Below are positions 38,734-47,267 of a DNA stretch of 64,000 nucleotides, one piece after another. Source of the DNA: G965200765 sp965200765 (GTDB lineage: Bacteria; Pseudomonadota; Gammaproteobacteria; Arenicellales; JAJDZL01); contig OZ241380.1 in the NCBI GenBank assembly GCA_965200765.1, forward strand, positions 868,001 through 932,000. Reading direction: 5' to 3'. The position numbers were made by a program, and so were the translations under genes. Numbering within the stretch: position 1 is the stretch's first letter; every line of letters begins with the position of its first letter. The notes below the pieces were generated by a model that worked only from the letters and a program-made list of their open reading frames with translations, did no database searches and was not told the DNA's origin.

Positions 38734-38910
38734 ATGCCAGTTCATATCAAGTTGACGGTGTCAGCAATTGTTCTGATTGTCGGTGCCTTCTTCTATTATT
38801 TTGAGAGAACGCTAGGGGATCCACTAGTTGCAACCGTGGGGGCCGCGTTGGCGGTTTTCATGGTTGTGTCCATGTGGATATTTCCGGAAACAGGAAACAA
38901 ACGCCGCTAG
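38734..38910 (+). CDS. Small membrane protein of 58 residues
   Basis: The frame starts at ATG 38734 after TCGGAGGACC and ends at TAG 38910. The protein MPVHIKLTVSAIVLIVGAFF continues through YYFERTLGDP to a second hydrophobic stretch (VATVGAALAVFMVVSMWIF) and a basic tail. Two membrane helices and a good ribosome-binding site support a real gene. I recognise no family. It sits between the di-iron hydroxylase and panB, and a role with the hydroxylase is possible. Confidence 0.65.
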   Translation: MPVHIKLTVSAIVLIVGAFFYYFERTLGDPLVATVGAALAVFMVVSMWIFPETGNKRR

Positions 38911-38929
38911 CAAGGTTCACCGGGCAATA

Positions 38930-39796
38930 ATGTCGGGAGAAAAACAGAAGCGCACCATCGGTGAAATCCGGGATTCCAAGAAGACTGGAGAAAAGATGGT
39001 TTACATGTCGGTGCCTGACTATACTTCTGCGCAATGGGCGGAAATGGCCGGAGTTGATGTCGCGGTGGTGGGTGACAGTCTCGCCATGATCGCGCACGGA
39101 TATCCTTCAACCATTCCGGCGACGATGGACATGATGGTCATGCATGCACAGGCAGTTCGGCGCGGTGCACCGAACACTTTCGTGCTAGGTTGCATGCCGT
39201 ACCAGAGTTACCACACGCCGGAACTTGCTTTGCGCAATGCCGCCCGGTTCATGCAGGAATCCGGTAGCGATGCGGTCAAGCCGCAAGGTGGAAAAAGTCA
39301 GGCTCATATTCTGAAAGCGTTGGTGGATGCAGGCATCCCCACAGCGTCTCATATCGGTTTGACTCCCCATACCATTGCAATGTTCGGGGGCTTCAAGATA
39401 CAGGGACGAACCGCTGCAACAGCTCTGAAGATTTTGGAAGATGCACTCGCCATTCAGGATGCCGGTTGCTTCATGCTGGAATTCGAGGCCGTACCCGGAA
39501 AAATCGCCCAGGTCATTTCGCAACAACTCGAGATTCCGACAATCGGTATTGGTGCCGGGGTTGGAACTGACGGACAGATCCTGCTATGCTACGACTTGCT
39601 GGGTGTCTTCACAGACTTCAAGCCAAAGTTCACCAAGCGGTTTGCCAAGCTGACCGAGGTTGCTGTAGAGGGAATCAAGCAATATGTCAAGGAAGTGAAG
39701 CAGAGTGAATTTCCGGATGACGATCATACATATGCGGTTGATGAACAGGAATACGAGAAATTTGTGGCGATGGTGGAAAGCCGGCGTCAGATATAG
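38930..39796 (+). CDS. panB: 3-methyl-2-oxobutanoate hydroxymethyltransferase PanB
   Basis: PanB makes ketopantoate from alpha-ketoisovalerate using methylene-tetrahydrofolate, the first committed step to pantothenate and CoA. The 288-residue protein has the AVVGDSLAMIAHGYPST motif with the metal-binding Asp, SHIGLTPH, LEFEAVPGKIAQ and GIGAGVGTDGQ. I chose the ATG at 38930 (MSGEKQKRTIGEIR); the frame upstream overlaps the small membrane gene and is not family-like. No panC is adjacent. Confidence 0.93.
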   Translation: MSGEKQKRTIGEIRDSKKTGEKMVYMSVPDYTSAQWAEMAGVDVAVVGDSLAMIAHGYPSTIPATMDMMVMHAQAVRRGAPNTFVLGCMPYQSYHTPELALRNAARFMQESGSDAVKPQGGKSQAHILKALVDAGIPTASHIGLTPHTIAMFGGFKIQGRTAATALKILEDALAIQDAGCFMLEFEAVPGKIAQVISQQLEIPTIGIGAGVGTDGQILLCYDLLGVFTDFKPKFTKRFAKLTEVAVEGIKQYVKEVKQSEFPDDDHTYAVDEQEYEKFVAMVESRRQI

Positions 39797-39892
39797 TTGA
39801 CGGCAACAGGCCATTCGTGCTTGAATCTCGAAATTAGTTCCAGCGTCTTTAATAATTGGCTTTGTGATCAAGAATATCCTGGCAGGTGTGAA

Positions 39893-40192
39893 TTGAAAAC
39901 CTACACTGGTGACCGTACCATTGACGGAATCAAGGTAACGGTTGACGGAAATCCGTTGAACGAGCGGTGCGACATAGAACAGTTCACCGACTTGGGGTTT
40001 GAGTGGACCTATGATGGTGCCTCGCCGCGCCAGTTGGCACTCGCGATTTTGGTTGACCATCTGGGCGATGCCCAGGAAGCGCGCGCATTGACGAACAGAT
40101 TTTCGGCTGAAATCATAGCAGAACTGGACAATACCTGGAAGTTGACTTCGACCGACATTGACGCAATCATTGCCAAATGGAGAGCCGAATAA
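39893..40192 (+). CDS. DUF6166-like protein
   Basis: The 99-residue product starts KTYTGDRTIDGIKVTVDG and contains LGFEWTYDGASPRQLALAIL, which resembles DUF6166 proteins of unknown function. The TTG at 39893 follows GGCAGGTGTGAA and begins exactly at the conserved region. The frame is open upstream to 39797 but that part looks non-coding. The family assignment is from memory of the pattern and is tentative. Confidence 0.6.
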   Translation: MKTYTGDRTIDGIKVTVDGNPLNERCDIEQFTDLGFEWTYDGASPRQLALAILVDHLGDAQEARALTNRFSAEIIAELDNTWKLTSTDIDAIIAKWRAE

Positions 40193-40257
40193 TTTTTCAG
40201 ATATTGGAATAACGAATACAATCAAATTTTTATTGACTGACAGAGAGGTAATAGATT

Positions 40258-41319
40258 ATGAATATATTTCGAAAACTGAAAGGCACATTCGTGCCGGTAA
40301 TCGTGGCATTTTGTCTCGCTTTGTTCAGCACTGCGAGTTTTGCCCAGCACAATTGGAAAATGGCAACATCCTGGGGCGGCGGACCGCTGATGGAATTGGG
40401 TGCCAAAGCGTTTGCGCAAAAAGTTGACTTTTTGACTGACGGACGCGTCAAGGTGCAAGTGTTTCCAGGTGGTACACTTGGCAAGGCGTTGAACGTATCA
40501 GAAACCGTGAAGAACGGCATTGCAGAAGCCGGGCACACCTGGATGGGATACGATTGGGGCAAAGACAAGACCACAGTAGTATTCGGCGGCTTTGCCGGTT
40601 CGATGGATTCTGAACGAATGCTTCACTGGTTGTATGAAGGCGGCGGTTTGCAGATGTGGCGCGATTTTCGCATGGAAAAATTTGGTGTAGTTTCCATGCC
40701 GCTGTTTATTCGGACGGCCGAAGCATTTCTGCATTCACGCAAGCCGGTTCGAACCATGGCCGACTTGAACGGACTGAAGCTCCGTACCGCCGGTGCTTGG
40801 CTGGAAATTTCCCAGAGCATGGGAGCGGCACCGGTTACCATGCCGGGTGCAGAGGTGTACACTTCATTGGAACGCGGTGCAATTGATGCCACTGAATGGG
40901 GCACACTGTACGAAAACATTTCGCCGGGATTTCACAAGATTGCGAAATACGTGATTATTCCGGGTGTGCATCAACCGGTCGCTCCTTTCGAGCTCGTGCT
41001 GAATGCCGAAGCTTACAACGCACTGTCCGACCGGGACAAGGCGCTGGTTGAGTTGGCTGCCAAACTGGTAACTTTCGAGAGCTGGACGCGTATTGGTCAC
41101 GAAGATGCCAATGCACTCAAGTTCTACCAGGATGCTGGCAATGAAATCATCGAGTTGGATTCGGATGTTCAGGTTGCAGTGAAAAAACAGGCCATTGATT
41201 GGGGTCAGCAACAAGGCGAAGCCAATGAATGGTTCAAAAAAGCTTACGAAAGTCAGCTGGCTTATGAAGAGTTGTGGAAAGATGCTGCCAGATACCGAAA
41301 TGTAGCGTCTGTAAATTAG
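40258..41319 (+). CDS. dctP: TRAP transporter substrate-binding protein (DctP family)
   Basis: This 353-residue periplasmic receptor delivers a carboxylate-type solute to the DctQM permease. A signal peptide is evident (LFSTASFA, cleavage before QHNWKMATSWGG). The DctP core includes TDGRVKVQVFPGG, ADLNGLKLRTAGAWLEI and YTSLERGAIDATEWG. An Arg in the GLKLR segment normally pairs with the substrate carboxylate. A strong terminator follows, so dctP is probably made in excess over dctQM, as is usual for TRAP systems. The substrate cannot be deduced. Confidence 0.92.
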   Translation: MNIFRKLKGTFVPVIVAFCLALFSTASFAQHNWKMATSWGGGPLMELGAKAFAQKVDFLTDGRVKVQVFPGGTLGKALNVSETVKNGIAEAGHTWMGYDWGKDKTTVVFGGFAGSMDSERMLHWLYEGGGLQMWRDFRMEKFGVVSMPLFIRTAEAFLHSRKPVRTMADLNGLKLRTAGAWLEISQSMGAAPVTMPGAEVYTSLERGAIDATEWGTLYENISPGFHKIAKYVIIPGVHQPVAPFELVLNAEAYNALSDRDKALVELAAKLVTFESWTRIGHEDANALKFYQDAGNEIIELDSDVQVAVKKQAIDWGQQQGEANEWFKKAYESQLAYEELWKDAARYRNVASVN

Positions 41320-41337
41320 TCCCTGTGAATTTGGTAA

Positions 41338-41374
41338 TAGCCGGGGATTCTTGTTTCCCCGGCTACTTTTCTTT
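41338..41374 (+). terminator. Terminator between dctP and dctQ
   Basis: The stem TAGCCGGGGA / TCCCCGGCTA has an 8-nt loop and is followed by CTTTTCTTT. Position inside the transporter operon suggests partial termination to set receptor-to-permease stoichiometry. Confidence 0.88.
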
Positions 41375-41411
41375 GATTTCTGCTTGACTCGCATTCGTTT
41401 TCGGACGCGAT

Positions 41412-41918
41412 ATGCAATTCATGCTCCGTATTATCGATCGCCTGAGCGGTAGCTTCGGATTGCTGGCTGGCTGGATTGTTCTGCCATTAATTCTGGCAAC
41501 CGTATATGAGGTTGTATCGCGTTATGCGTTCAATGCACCGACAATCTGGGCTTATGAGCTGGGATACATGATGACGGGTGCCAACTTTTTGCTGGGTTCG
41601 GCGTTTGCGTTGCGGGAAAAGGCGCATATTCGCATCGATGTCCTGTATTCGCAGTTTAATCCAAGAATTCAGGCATTCGTAGATACAGTCGGATATCTGG
41701 TATTGTTTCTTCCCCTCGGATTCTGGCTGTCGTATCGTTTGGCGACCTATGCTCTGGAGGCATACTCTACGGGTCAGCTTTCCGGTGAGTCGGCCTGGAA
41801 TCCGGTGATTTGGCCGTTTCGAGTTGTATTCTTTACCGGATTTATTTTGCTTACTTTGCAGGCCGTAGCAGAATTGATTCGGGCATTGAATACACTGTTT
41901 CGATTGAAAGAAGCCTGA
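41412..41918 (+). CDS. dctQ: TRAP transporter small permease subunit DctQ
   Basis: This 168-residue membrane protein has four hydrophobic helices. Family motifs visible include VVSRYAFNAPTIWAYELG and AFALREKAHIRIDVLY. DctQ assembles with DctM to form a sodium-coupled permease. It ends 12 bp before dctM. Confidence 0.9.
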   Translation: MQFMLRIIDRLSGSFGLLAGWIVLPLILATVYEVVSRYAFNAPTIWAYELGYMMTGANFLLGSAFALREKAHIRIDVLYSQFNPRIQAFVDTVGYLVLFLPLGFWLSYRLATYALEAYSTGQLSGESAWNPVIWPFRVVFFTGFILLTLQAVAELIRALNTLFRLKEA

Positions 41919-41930
41919 GTCTCGTTCGCG

Positions 41931-43253
41931 ATGGGGGACTATCTCGCGCTGGCGATGTTTCCGGCGATTCTGCTCGCCTTGTTCATCGGCTTTCCGGTGG
42001 CGCTGTCTCTGATGGGAGTGGCCCTGGGATTCGGCTTGATTACGTTTGGGCCACCGGTCGTCTTTCAATTTACCGAAAAGGTGGATTCAGTCGCTTCCAA
42101 CTTTGTTTTGGCAGCGGTGCCATTGTTCGTGTTCATGGGTTCAATGCTGGAGCGGTCAGGAATTGCCGAACGCCTGTTCGAAGCGGTTCATTTGTGGACC
42201 CGCCGATTGCCGGGCGGTCTTGCAGTCGGTACAGTAACAATGTGCGTAATTTTCGCAGCATCCACCGGTGTAATCGGTGCGACCGAGACAGTTGTCGGAC
42301 TGTTGGCGATTCCGGTGATGATGAAGTACGCCTATCACAAGGGACTGATTTCAGGTACGATTTGTGCAGGGGGTTCCCTGGGTACGATTATTCCACCATC
42401 AGTTGTGGTTGTTGTACTGGGTCCGGTCGCAGATGTTTCGGTGGGGGATTTGTTTGTCGGCATGCTGTTCCCCGGTTTGTTGATGGCGAGCCTGTACATT
42501 GCGTATATCGTGATACGGTGCAGCATTCGACCGGAGGACGGTGCCCGCATACCGCCATCACCAGACGACCCGGCCTTGTTGGAAAAACTGGCCATATCAT
42601 TCAAGGCACTGGTACCGCCGGTACTGTTGATTTTTGCAGTGCTGGGGACGATTATGTTTGGTTGGGCGGCCCCGACAGAAGCGGCCGGAGTAGGGGCTTT
42701 CGGTGCAATTCTGCTGACCATAATTTATGGTCAATTCAACTGGAAAGTGTTGCAGGAAGCTTTGACCAAGACGGTAAAGGTAACTTGCATGATCATGTTG
42801 ATTCTGTTGGCGGGCAGTATGTTTTCGGGTGTTTTCATTGCCTCTGGCGGTGTGATTCTGGTGCAGGACATTATTCAGGGTTCGCAGTTGCCCAATTGGG
42901 CCACATTGGCGGTATTTCTGGCAATCAGCTTCATTGCAGGTTTTGTACTCGAATGGATTTCAATACTGTTGATTTTCATTCCGGTGTTTGTTCCGGTGGT
43001 CAAGGCGATGGGGTACGATCCAGTATGGTTCTGCGTGCTATTCTTGATCATTATCCAAACCAGCTATTTGACACCGCCGATGGCACCGGCGATTTTCTAT
43101 TTGCGCGGCATCAGTCCTCCCGAAATTACATTGCAGCATATGTTTCGGGGAATGATCCCCTTTATTGTTCTGCAGATCATTACGTTGGTGATTGTCATGA
43201 TGTTTCCGCAGATCGTGCTATGGCTTCCTGACCAGTTGCTCGGATTCAATTAG
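41931..43253 (+). CDS. dctM: TRAP transporter large permease subunit DctM
   Basis: This 440-residue membrane protein has about 12 helices and forms the translocation pathway. Signatures are LFIGFPVALSLMGVALGFG, the VFMGSMLERSGIAERLF loop, SLGTIIPPSVVVVVLG and the C-terminal TSYLTPPMAPAIFYLRG. It is complete, and it is the last gene of the dctPQM set. Confidence 0.93.
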   Translation: MGDYLALAMFPAILLALFIGFPVALSLMGVALGFGLITFGPPVVFQFTEKVDSVASNFVLAAVPLFVFMGSMLERSGIAERLFEAVHLWTRRLPGGLAVGTVTMCVIFAASTGVIGATETVVGLLAIPVMMKYAYHKGLISGTICAGGSLGTIIPPSVVVVVLGPVADVSVGDLFVGMLFPGLLMASLYIAYIVIRCSIRPEDGARIPPSPDDPALLEKLAISFKALVPPVLLIFAVLGTIMFGWAAPTEAAGVGAFGAILLTIIYGQFNWKVLQEALTKTVKVTCMIMLILLAGSMFSGVFIASGGVILVQDIIQGSQLPNWATLAVFLAISFIAGFVLEWISILLIFIPVFVPVVKAMGYDPVWFCVLFLIIIQTSYLTPPMAPAIFYLRGISPPEITLQHMFRGMIPFIVLQIITLVIVMMFPQIVLWLPDQLLGFN

Positions 43254-43317
43254 GGGACCTTAGGCCAAAACATGGGATATGAGCGGGTCTCATTGATTTT
43301 TGAAACTATGCAATGGT

Positions 43318-43323
43318 TATAAT
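43318..43323 (+). promoter_or_regulatory. Candidate -10 box for the PhyH gene
   Basis: TATAAT is a perfect -10 match 70 bp before the start codon at 43394. A TTGATT at 43293-43298 would be a -35 with a long 19-bp spacer. It is the best promoter candidate in the gap after dctM. Confidence 0.35.
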
Positions 43324-43393
43324 GAAAATTCGCTGAATTTCGCGAATCTGAATTGATGCCAGCGTATCACCAATTTGAATGGAGTGGAGGACT

Positions 43394-44287
43394 ATGAAAC
43401 AAGAAGACATTCTGAAAGTGCCGCCCCAAGTGATTTCGGAAGCTCAAAGGGAATTCTATTTTGAGAACGGATATTTACTTGTTGAGAAGGCGGTGTCCGA
43501 AGACTGGTTGACGCGACTCAGGGCAACAACCAATGAAATGGTCGATCGCAGTCGGAAAATAACTGATTCCGACGCAATCTGGGATTTGGAAGCAGGGCAT
43601 TGTGCACGTACCCCCAGGCTTCGCCGGCTTACCAGTCCAAACGATCAGCATCCGGTATATTGGGAATACGTTGCGAAATCAGTGATTGGAGACATTGCTG
43701 CCGATCTTGTGGGGCCGGATGTGAAATTTCATCATTCCAAGCTGAACTTCAAGTGGGCAGGCGGCGGCGAAGAAGTCAAGTGGCATCAAGACATACAGTT
43801 TTGGCCGCACACCAATTACAGCCCGTTGACAATTGGTTTGTACTTGTACGATTGTAATCCCCATCAAGGACCTTTGGTGGTATTGCCGGGCAGTCATCAG
43901 GGCAAACTGTACGATCAATACAACGATTCGGACCAGTGGGTGGGATGCCTGTCCCGGGAGGATGCCGCCACGCTGAATGAATCGCAGGCAGTCGAACTGG
44001 CAGGACCCGCCGGGTCAATTACAATCCACAATTGTCGGACACTGCATTCTTCCAAGCCCAACACATCCGAGGTAAGTCGACCGCTTTTGCTCAATGCACT
44101 GTCGGCGGCCGATGCAATGCCGTATACGCCGGTACCGACACCATCCAAATACTTTCAGACGATTATTCGCGGCAAGGCGGCCCGCTGGGCGCATCACGAT
44201 GATCGACCCTGTCAGATTCCGCCAGATTGGTCAGGTGGCTATACCTCGATTTTTGCTTTGCAGCAGGAAGAAGTGATGCGCATGTAG
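43394..44287 (+). CDS. Phytanoyl-CoA dioxygenase (PhyH) family oxygenase
   Basis: This Fe(II)/2-oxoglutarate-dependent oxygenase has 297 residues. The iron triad is in VKWHQDIQFWPH (HxD) and the distal His of HNCRTLHSSKPN, with a downstream SRPLLLNAL Arg for 2-oxoglutarate. PGSHQGKLYD is typical of the family. The start at 43394 (MKQEDIL) follows GGAGTGGAGG. Its position directly after a TRAP transporter suggests it may act on the imported solute or a derivative, but this is inference. Confidence 0.88.
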   Translation: MKQEDILKVPPQVISEAQREFYFENGYLLVEKAVSEDWLTRLRATTNEMVDRSRKITDSDAIWDLEAGHCARTPRLRRLTSPNDQHPVYWEYVAKSVIGDIAADLVGPDVKFHHSKLNFKWAGGGEEVKWHQDIQFWPHTNYSPLTIGLYLYDCNPHQGPLVVLPGSHQGKLYDQYNDSDQWVGCLSREDAATLNESQAVELAGPAGSITIHNCRTLHSSKPNTSEVSRPLLLNALSAADAMPYTPVPTPSKYFQTIIRGKAARWAHHDDRPCQIPPDWSGGYTSIFALQQEEVMRM

Positions 44288-44481
44288 TTGCGTGCAGAAA
44301 CCGTATATGCTGTTCATTTTTCCGATATTTCAATTGAAATTGAATGAAATGAGACAATAAGTTTTTCAATTTGACATACTTGACAACTTGTTTAAGGTTA
44401 AACTAAACAGCAGATTTTTGAATTTATGCGAGCAGAAACTGCATCGCTCTGAACAAAGCAATCATTATCAAGCAAAAATAA

Positions 44482-46437
44482 TTGATCGTGGAACTAGACC
44501 CTAAACTGGATACATTTCCAAAGTTGCTGGTGCATCGCAAGGAAATTGGCGGTGACCGAACTGCCCTGAGAGAAAAAAACTTGGGCATTTGGCAGTCCTG
44601 GACTTGGAAGGATGTTGCAGATGAAGTACGTGCGCTGGCTTGCGGGCTAGCGGCCAAAGGTTTTCAGCGAGGAGACAAGTTGGCAATCGTCGGCGATAAT
44701 CGCCCACGGTTGTATTGGGGAATAGCTGCAACGCAATGCTTGGGCGGTGTCCCGGTACCGCTGTACCAAGATTCTGTTGCGCAAGAAGTAGAGTATGTTA
44801 TCAATCACGCCGATGCCCGGTTTGCACTCGTTGAAGATCAGGAGCAAGTTGACAAGATGCTGGAGATTTTCGACAGTTGCCCGAATCTGGAATACATTTT
44901 CTACGATGATCCGAGAGGGTTGCGTCATTACAGTCAGGACAATCTGGTCAGCTATGAAAATTTGATAGAAGCAGGCAATGAATTCAATCAAAAGAATCCC
45001 GACTACATAGAAAGCGAAATTGCCAAGGGCAGTGGCGATGATGTTTCGGTATTTCTGTACACTTCCGGTACTACCGGATTTCCCAAAGGGGTCATACTCA
45101 GTCATTACAACATTATTTCGACTGTGGTTGCTTCGATTGATTTTGACAATTTGACTGAAAAAGAAGAATGTTTGGCTTATTTGCCAATGGCCTGGGTCGG
45201 AGATCATATTTTTTCGTTTGGACAGTCCTATATTGCAGGCTTCTGTGTAAGTTGCCCGGAAAGTGGTGCAACAGTGATGCACGACATGCGAGAGTTGGGT
45301 CCCACTTACTTTTTTGGACCACCACGAATTTTCGAAAACATTTTGACCACCGTTCATGTTCGAATGGAGGATGCCAGTTGGATCAAACGCAAGATGTTCG
45401 ATTATTTCATGGGTGTCGCGAAGGGGTGCGGAGTTGAACTGCTGGAAGGCAAGTCTGTCAGTGTCATAGATCGATTGCTTTACTGGCTGGGCCAAGCTTT
45501 TGTTTATGGTCCGCTGAAGAACACCATGGGGTTTAGTCGAATTCGACTGGCTTATACAGCAGGCGAGGCAATCGGTCCCGAAATCTTTGAATTCTTTCGC
45601 TCGCTCGGGATCAATGTAAAGCAGTTGTATGGCCAAACCGAAGCGTCTGTGTATATCACTCTGCAGAACGACCAGGAGGTTCGGGCAGACACGGTTGGCA
45701 GACCCTTTCCCGGCGTGGATGTCAAAATCACTGACAACGGCGAAGTGACTTACAAAGGACCTGGCGTATTTCGCGGCTACTATAAAAACCCGGAAGCGAC
45801 GCGTGAAACACTTTCAGACGACGGCTGGGTATACACCGGAGATGCCGGATTTTGGGACGACGAGGGGCACTTGAAAATTATCGATCGGGTGAAAGATGTC
45901 GGAAAATTAAATGACGGTACGCTATTTGCTCCGAAATTCCTGGAGAACAAACTGAAGTTCTTCCCGCAAATCCGGGAAGCGGTGACCTTTGGCGACGAGA
46001 AAGAATTCGTTGCGGCATTCATAAACATTGATTTGGAAGCAGTCGGGAACTGGGCCGAGCGCAACAATGTTCCGTATGCGAGCTATCAGGAACTGGCGGC
46101 GAATGATGAGGTGTATACCATGATCAAGGAATGCATCGAAAAGACCAATCAGGATCTTGCCAGTGACTCGGAAATTGCCGGATCCCAGATTAAGCGATTT
46201 TTGATATTGCATAAAGAACTGGATGCCGATGACGGTGAATTGACCCGAACTCGCAAGGTACGGCGCAGAATCATACTGGAACGTTACGGCAGTCTGATTG
46301 ATGCGTTGTATTCGGATCAAAGCCGTGGGCACATCAAAAACGAAGTAACATTTGAGGACGGGCGCAAAGGGTTTATGGAAGCGGATCTACAGATTCTCGA
46401 AACAAAATCCTACGACCATATGAAACTGGCAAGCTAA
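44482..46437 (+). CDS. AMP-binding long-chain acyl-CoA synthetase-like protein
   Basis: This ANL-superfamily ligase of 651 residues activates a carboxylic acid to its CoA thioester through an acyl-adenylate. Motifs: the P-loop-like YTSGTTGFPKGVILSH near residue 195, LYGQTEASVYITLQ, the hinge-region TGDAGFWDDEGHLKIIDR and KDVGKLNDGTLFAPKFLE. The start is TTG at 44482 or GTG at 44488, both with weak ribosome-binding sites. It lies 6 bp before an ABC transporter operon of the Liv type, an arrangement seen in other proteobacteria and suggestive of uptake coupled to CoA activation. Confidence 0.9.
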   Translation: MIVELDPKLDTFPKLLVHRKEIGGDRTALREKNLGIWQSWTWKDVADEVRALACGLAAKGFQRGDKLAIVGDNRPRLYWGIAATQCLGGVPVPLYQDSVAQEVEYVINHADARFALVEDQEQVDKMLEIFDSCPNLEYIFYDDPRGLRHYSQDNLVSYENLIEAGNEFNQKNPDYIESEIAKGSGDDVSVFLYTSGTTGFPKGVILSHYNIISTVVASIDFDNLTEKEECLAYLPMAWVGDHIFSFGQSYIAGFCVSCPESGATVMHDMRELGPTYFFGPPRIFENILTTVHVRMEDASWIKRKMFDYFMGVAKGCGVELLEGKSVSVIDRLLYWLGQAFVYGPLKNTMGFSRIRLAYTAGEAIGPEIFEFFRSLGINVKQLYGQTEASVYITLQNDQEVRADTVGRPFPGVDVKITDNGEVTYKGPGVFRGYYKNPEATRETLSDDGWVYTGDAGFWDDEGHLKIIDRVKDVGKLNDGTLFAPKFLENKLKFFPQIREAVTFGDEKEFVAAFINIDLEAVGNWAERNNVPYASYQELAANDEVYTMIKECIEKTNQDLASDSEIAGSQIKRFLILHKELDADDGELTRTRKVRRRIILERYGSLIDALYSDQSRGHIKNEVTFEDGRKGFMEADLQILETKSYDHMKLAS

Positions 46438-46443
46438 TACATC

Positions 46444-47265
46444 ATGGCAGTAGCGGAGCAACAGGAAAATCATCAGGCAACGACCGCGCCGAACCGCGAG
46501 TTTTCAGAGTGTGTACTGGAAGTGGAAGGCATTGATGTTAACTTTGGCGGTGTGAAAGCGTTGCAAAATGTTGGCTTTCAAACCTACCGCGGGGAGATCT
46601 GCTCCATTATCGGTCCGAATGGTGCCGGCAAGACATCAATGCTGAATGTAATCAGCGGCTTCTACAAAGCCGAAGCAGGAAAAATTTCGTTTGAAGGGAA
46701 GGACCGAACCAATGCAAGTCCTCATCAGGTCGCGCAAATGGGCTTTGCGCGTACATTTCAAAACATTGCGTTGTTCCGGGGTATGACAACACTGGACAAC
46801 ATCATGACTGGCCGACTAATTCGGGTCAAATCAAACTTTTTGAAGGAAGCATTCTATTATCCGGCGCGCAAGCAGGAAATCAAGCAACGAGCCTATGTTG
46901 AAGATATTATTGATTTTCTTGAAATTCAGGCCATTCGAAAAACACCTGTTGGCAGACTGCCCTATGGTTTGCAAAAGCGAGTTGAACTTGGACGGGCGCT
47001 GGCCATGGAACCGAAAGTATTGCTTCTGGATGAACCGATGGCTGGCATGAATCTGGAAGAGAAAGAAGACATGGCAAGATTTGTTCTGGATGTGAATGAT
47101 GAATTTGGCACAACTGTGATGTTGATCGAACATGACATGGGAGTGGTTATGGATATATCCGACCATGTTGTAGTGCTGGATCATGGCGAGAGAATCGCCT
47201 ATGGACACCCTGACGAAGTGCGTACAAACAAGGATGTGATACGCGCGTATCTGGGAGAGCACTAG
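46444..47265 (+). CDS. Liv-type ABC transporter ATP-binding protein (LivG)
   Basis: This 273-residue ATPase has Walker A IGPNGAGKTSMLNVI, the Q-loop region ARTFQNIALF, signature LPYGLQKRVELGRAL (a relaxed form of LSGGQ) and Walker B VLLLDEPMAGMNLEE with the LivG-type D-loop. The C-terminal HDMGVVMDISDHVVVLDHG is characteristic of branched-chain-type importers. It is 2 bp before the first permease gene. Confidence 0.93.
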   Translation: MAVAEQQENHQATTAPNREFSECVLEVEGIDVNFGGVKALQNVGFQTYRGEICSIIGPNGAGKTSMLNVISGFYKAEAGKISFEGKDRTNASPHQVAQMGFARTFQNIALFRGMTTLDNIMTGRLIRVKSNFLKEAFYYPARKQEIKQRAYVEDIIDFLEIQAIRKTPVGRLPYGLQKRVELGRALAMEPKVLLLDEPMAGMNLEEKEDMARFVLDVNDEFGTTVMLIEHDMGVVMDISDHVVVLDHGERIAYGHPDEVRTNKDVIRAYLGEH

Positions 47266-47267
47266 AC

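Noticed and set aside
41810..43231. 473-codon plus-strand frame overlapping dctM
   Set aside because: The sequence is low-complexity (Ser, Gly, Arg, Cys-rich), while the other frame is a clear DctM.
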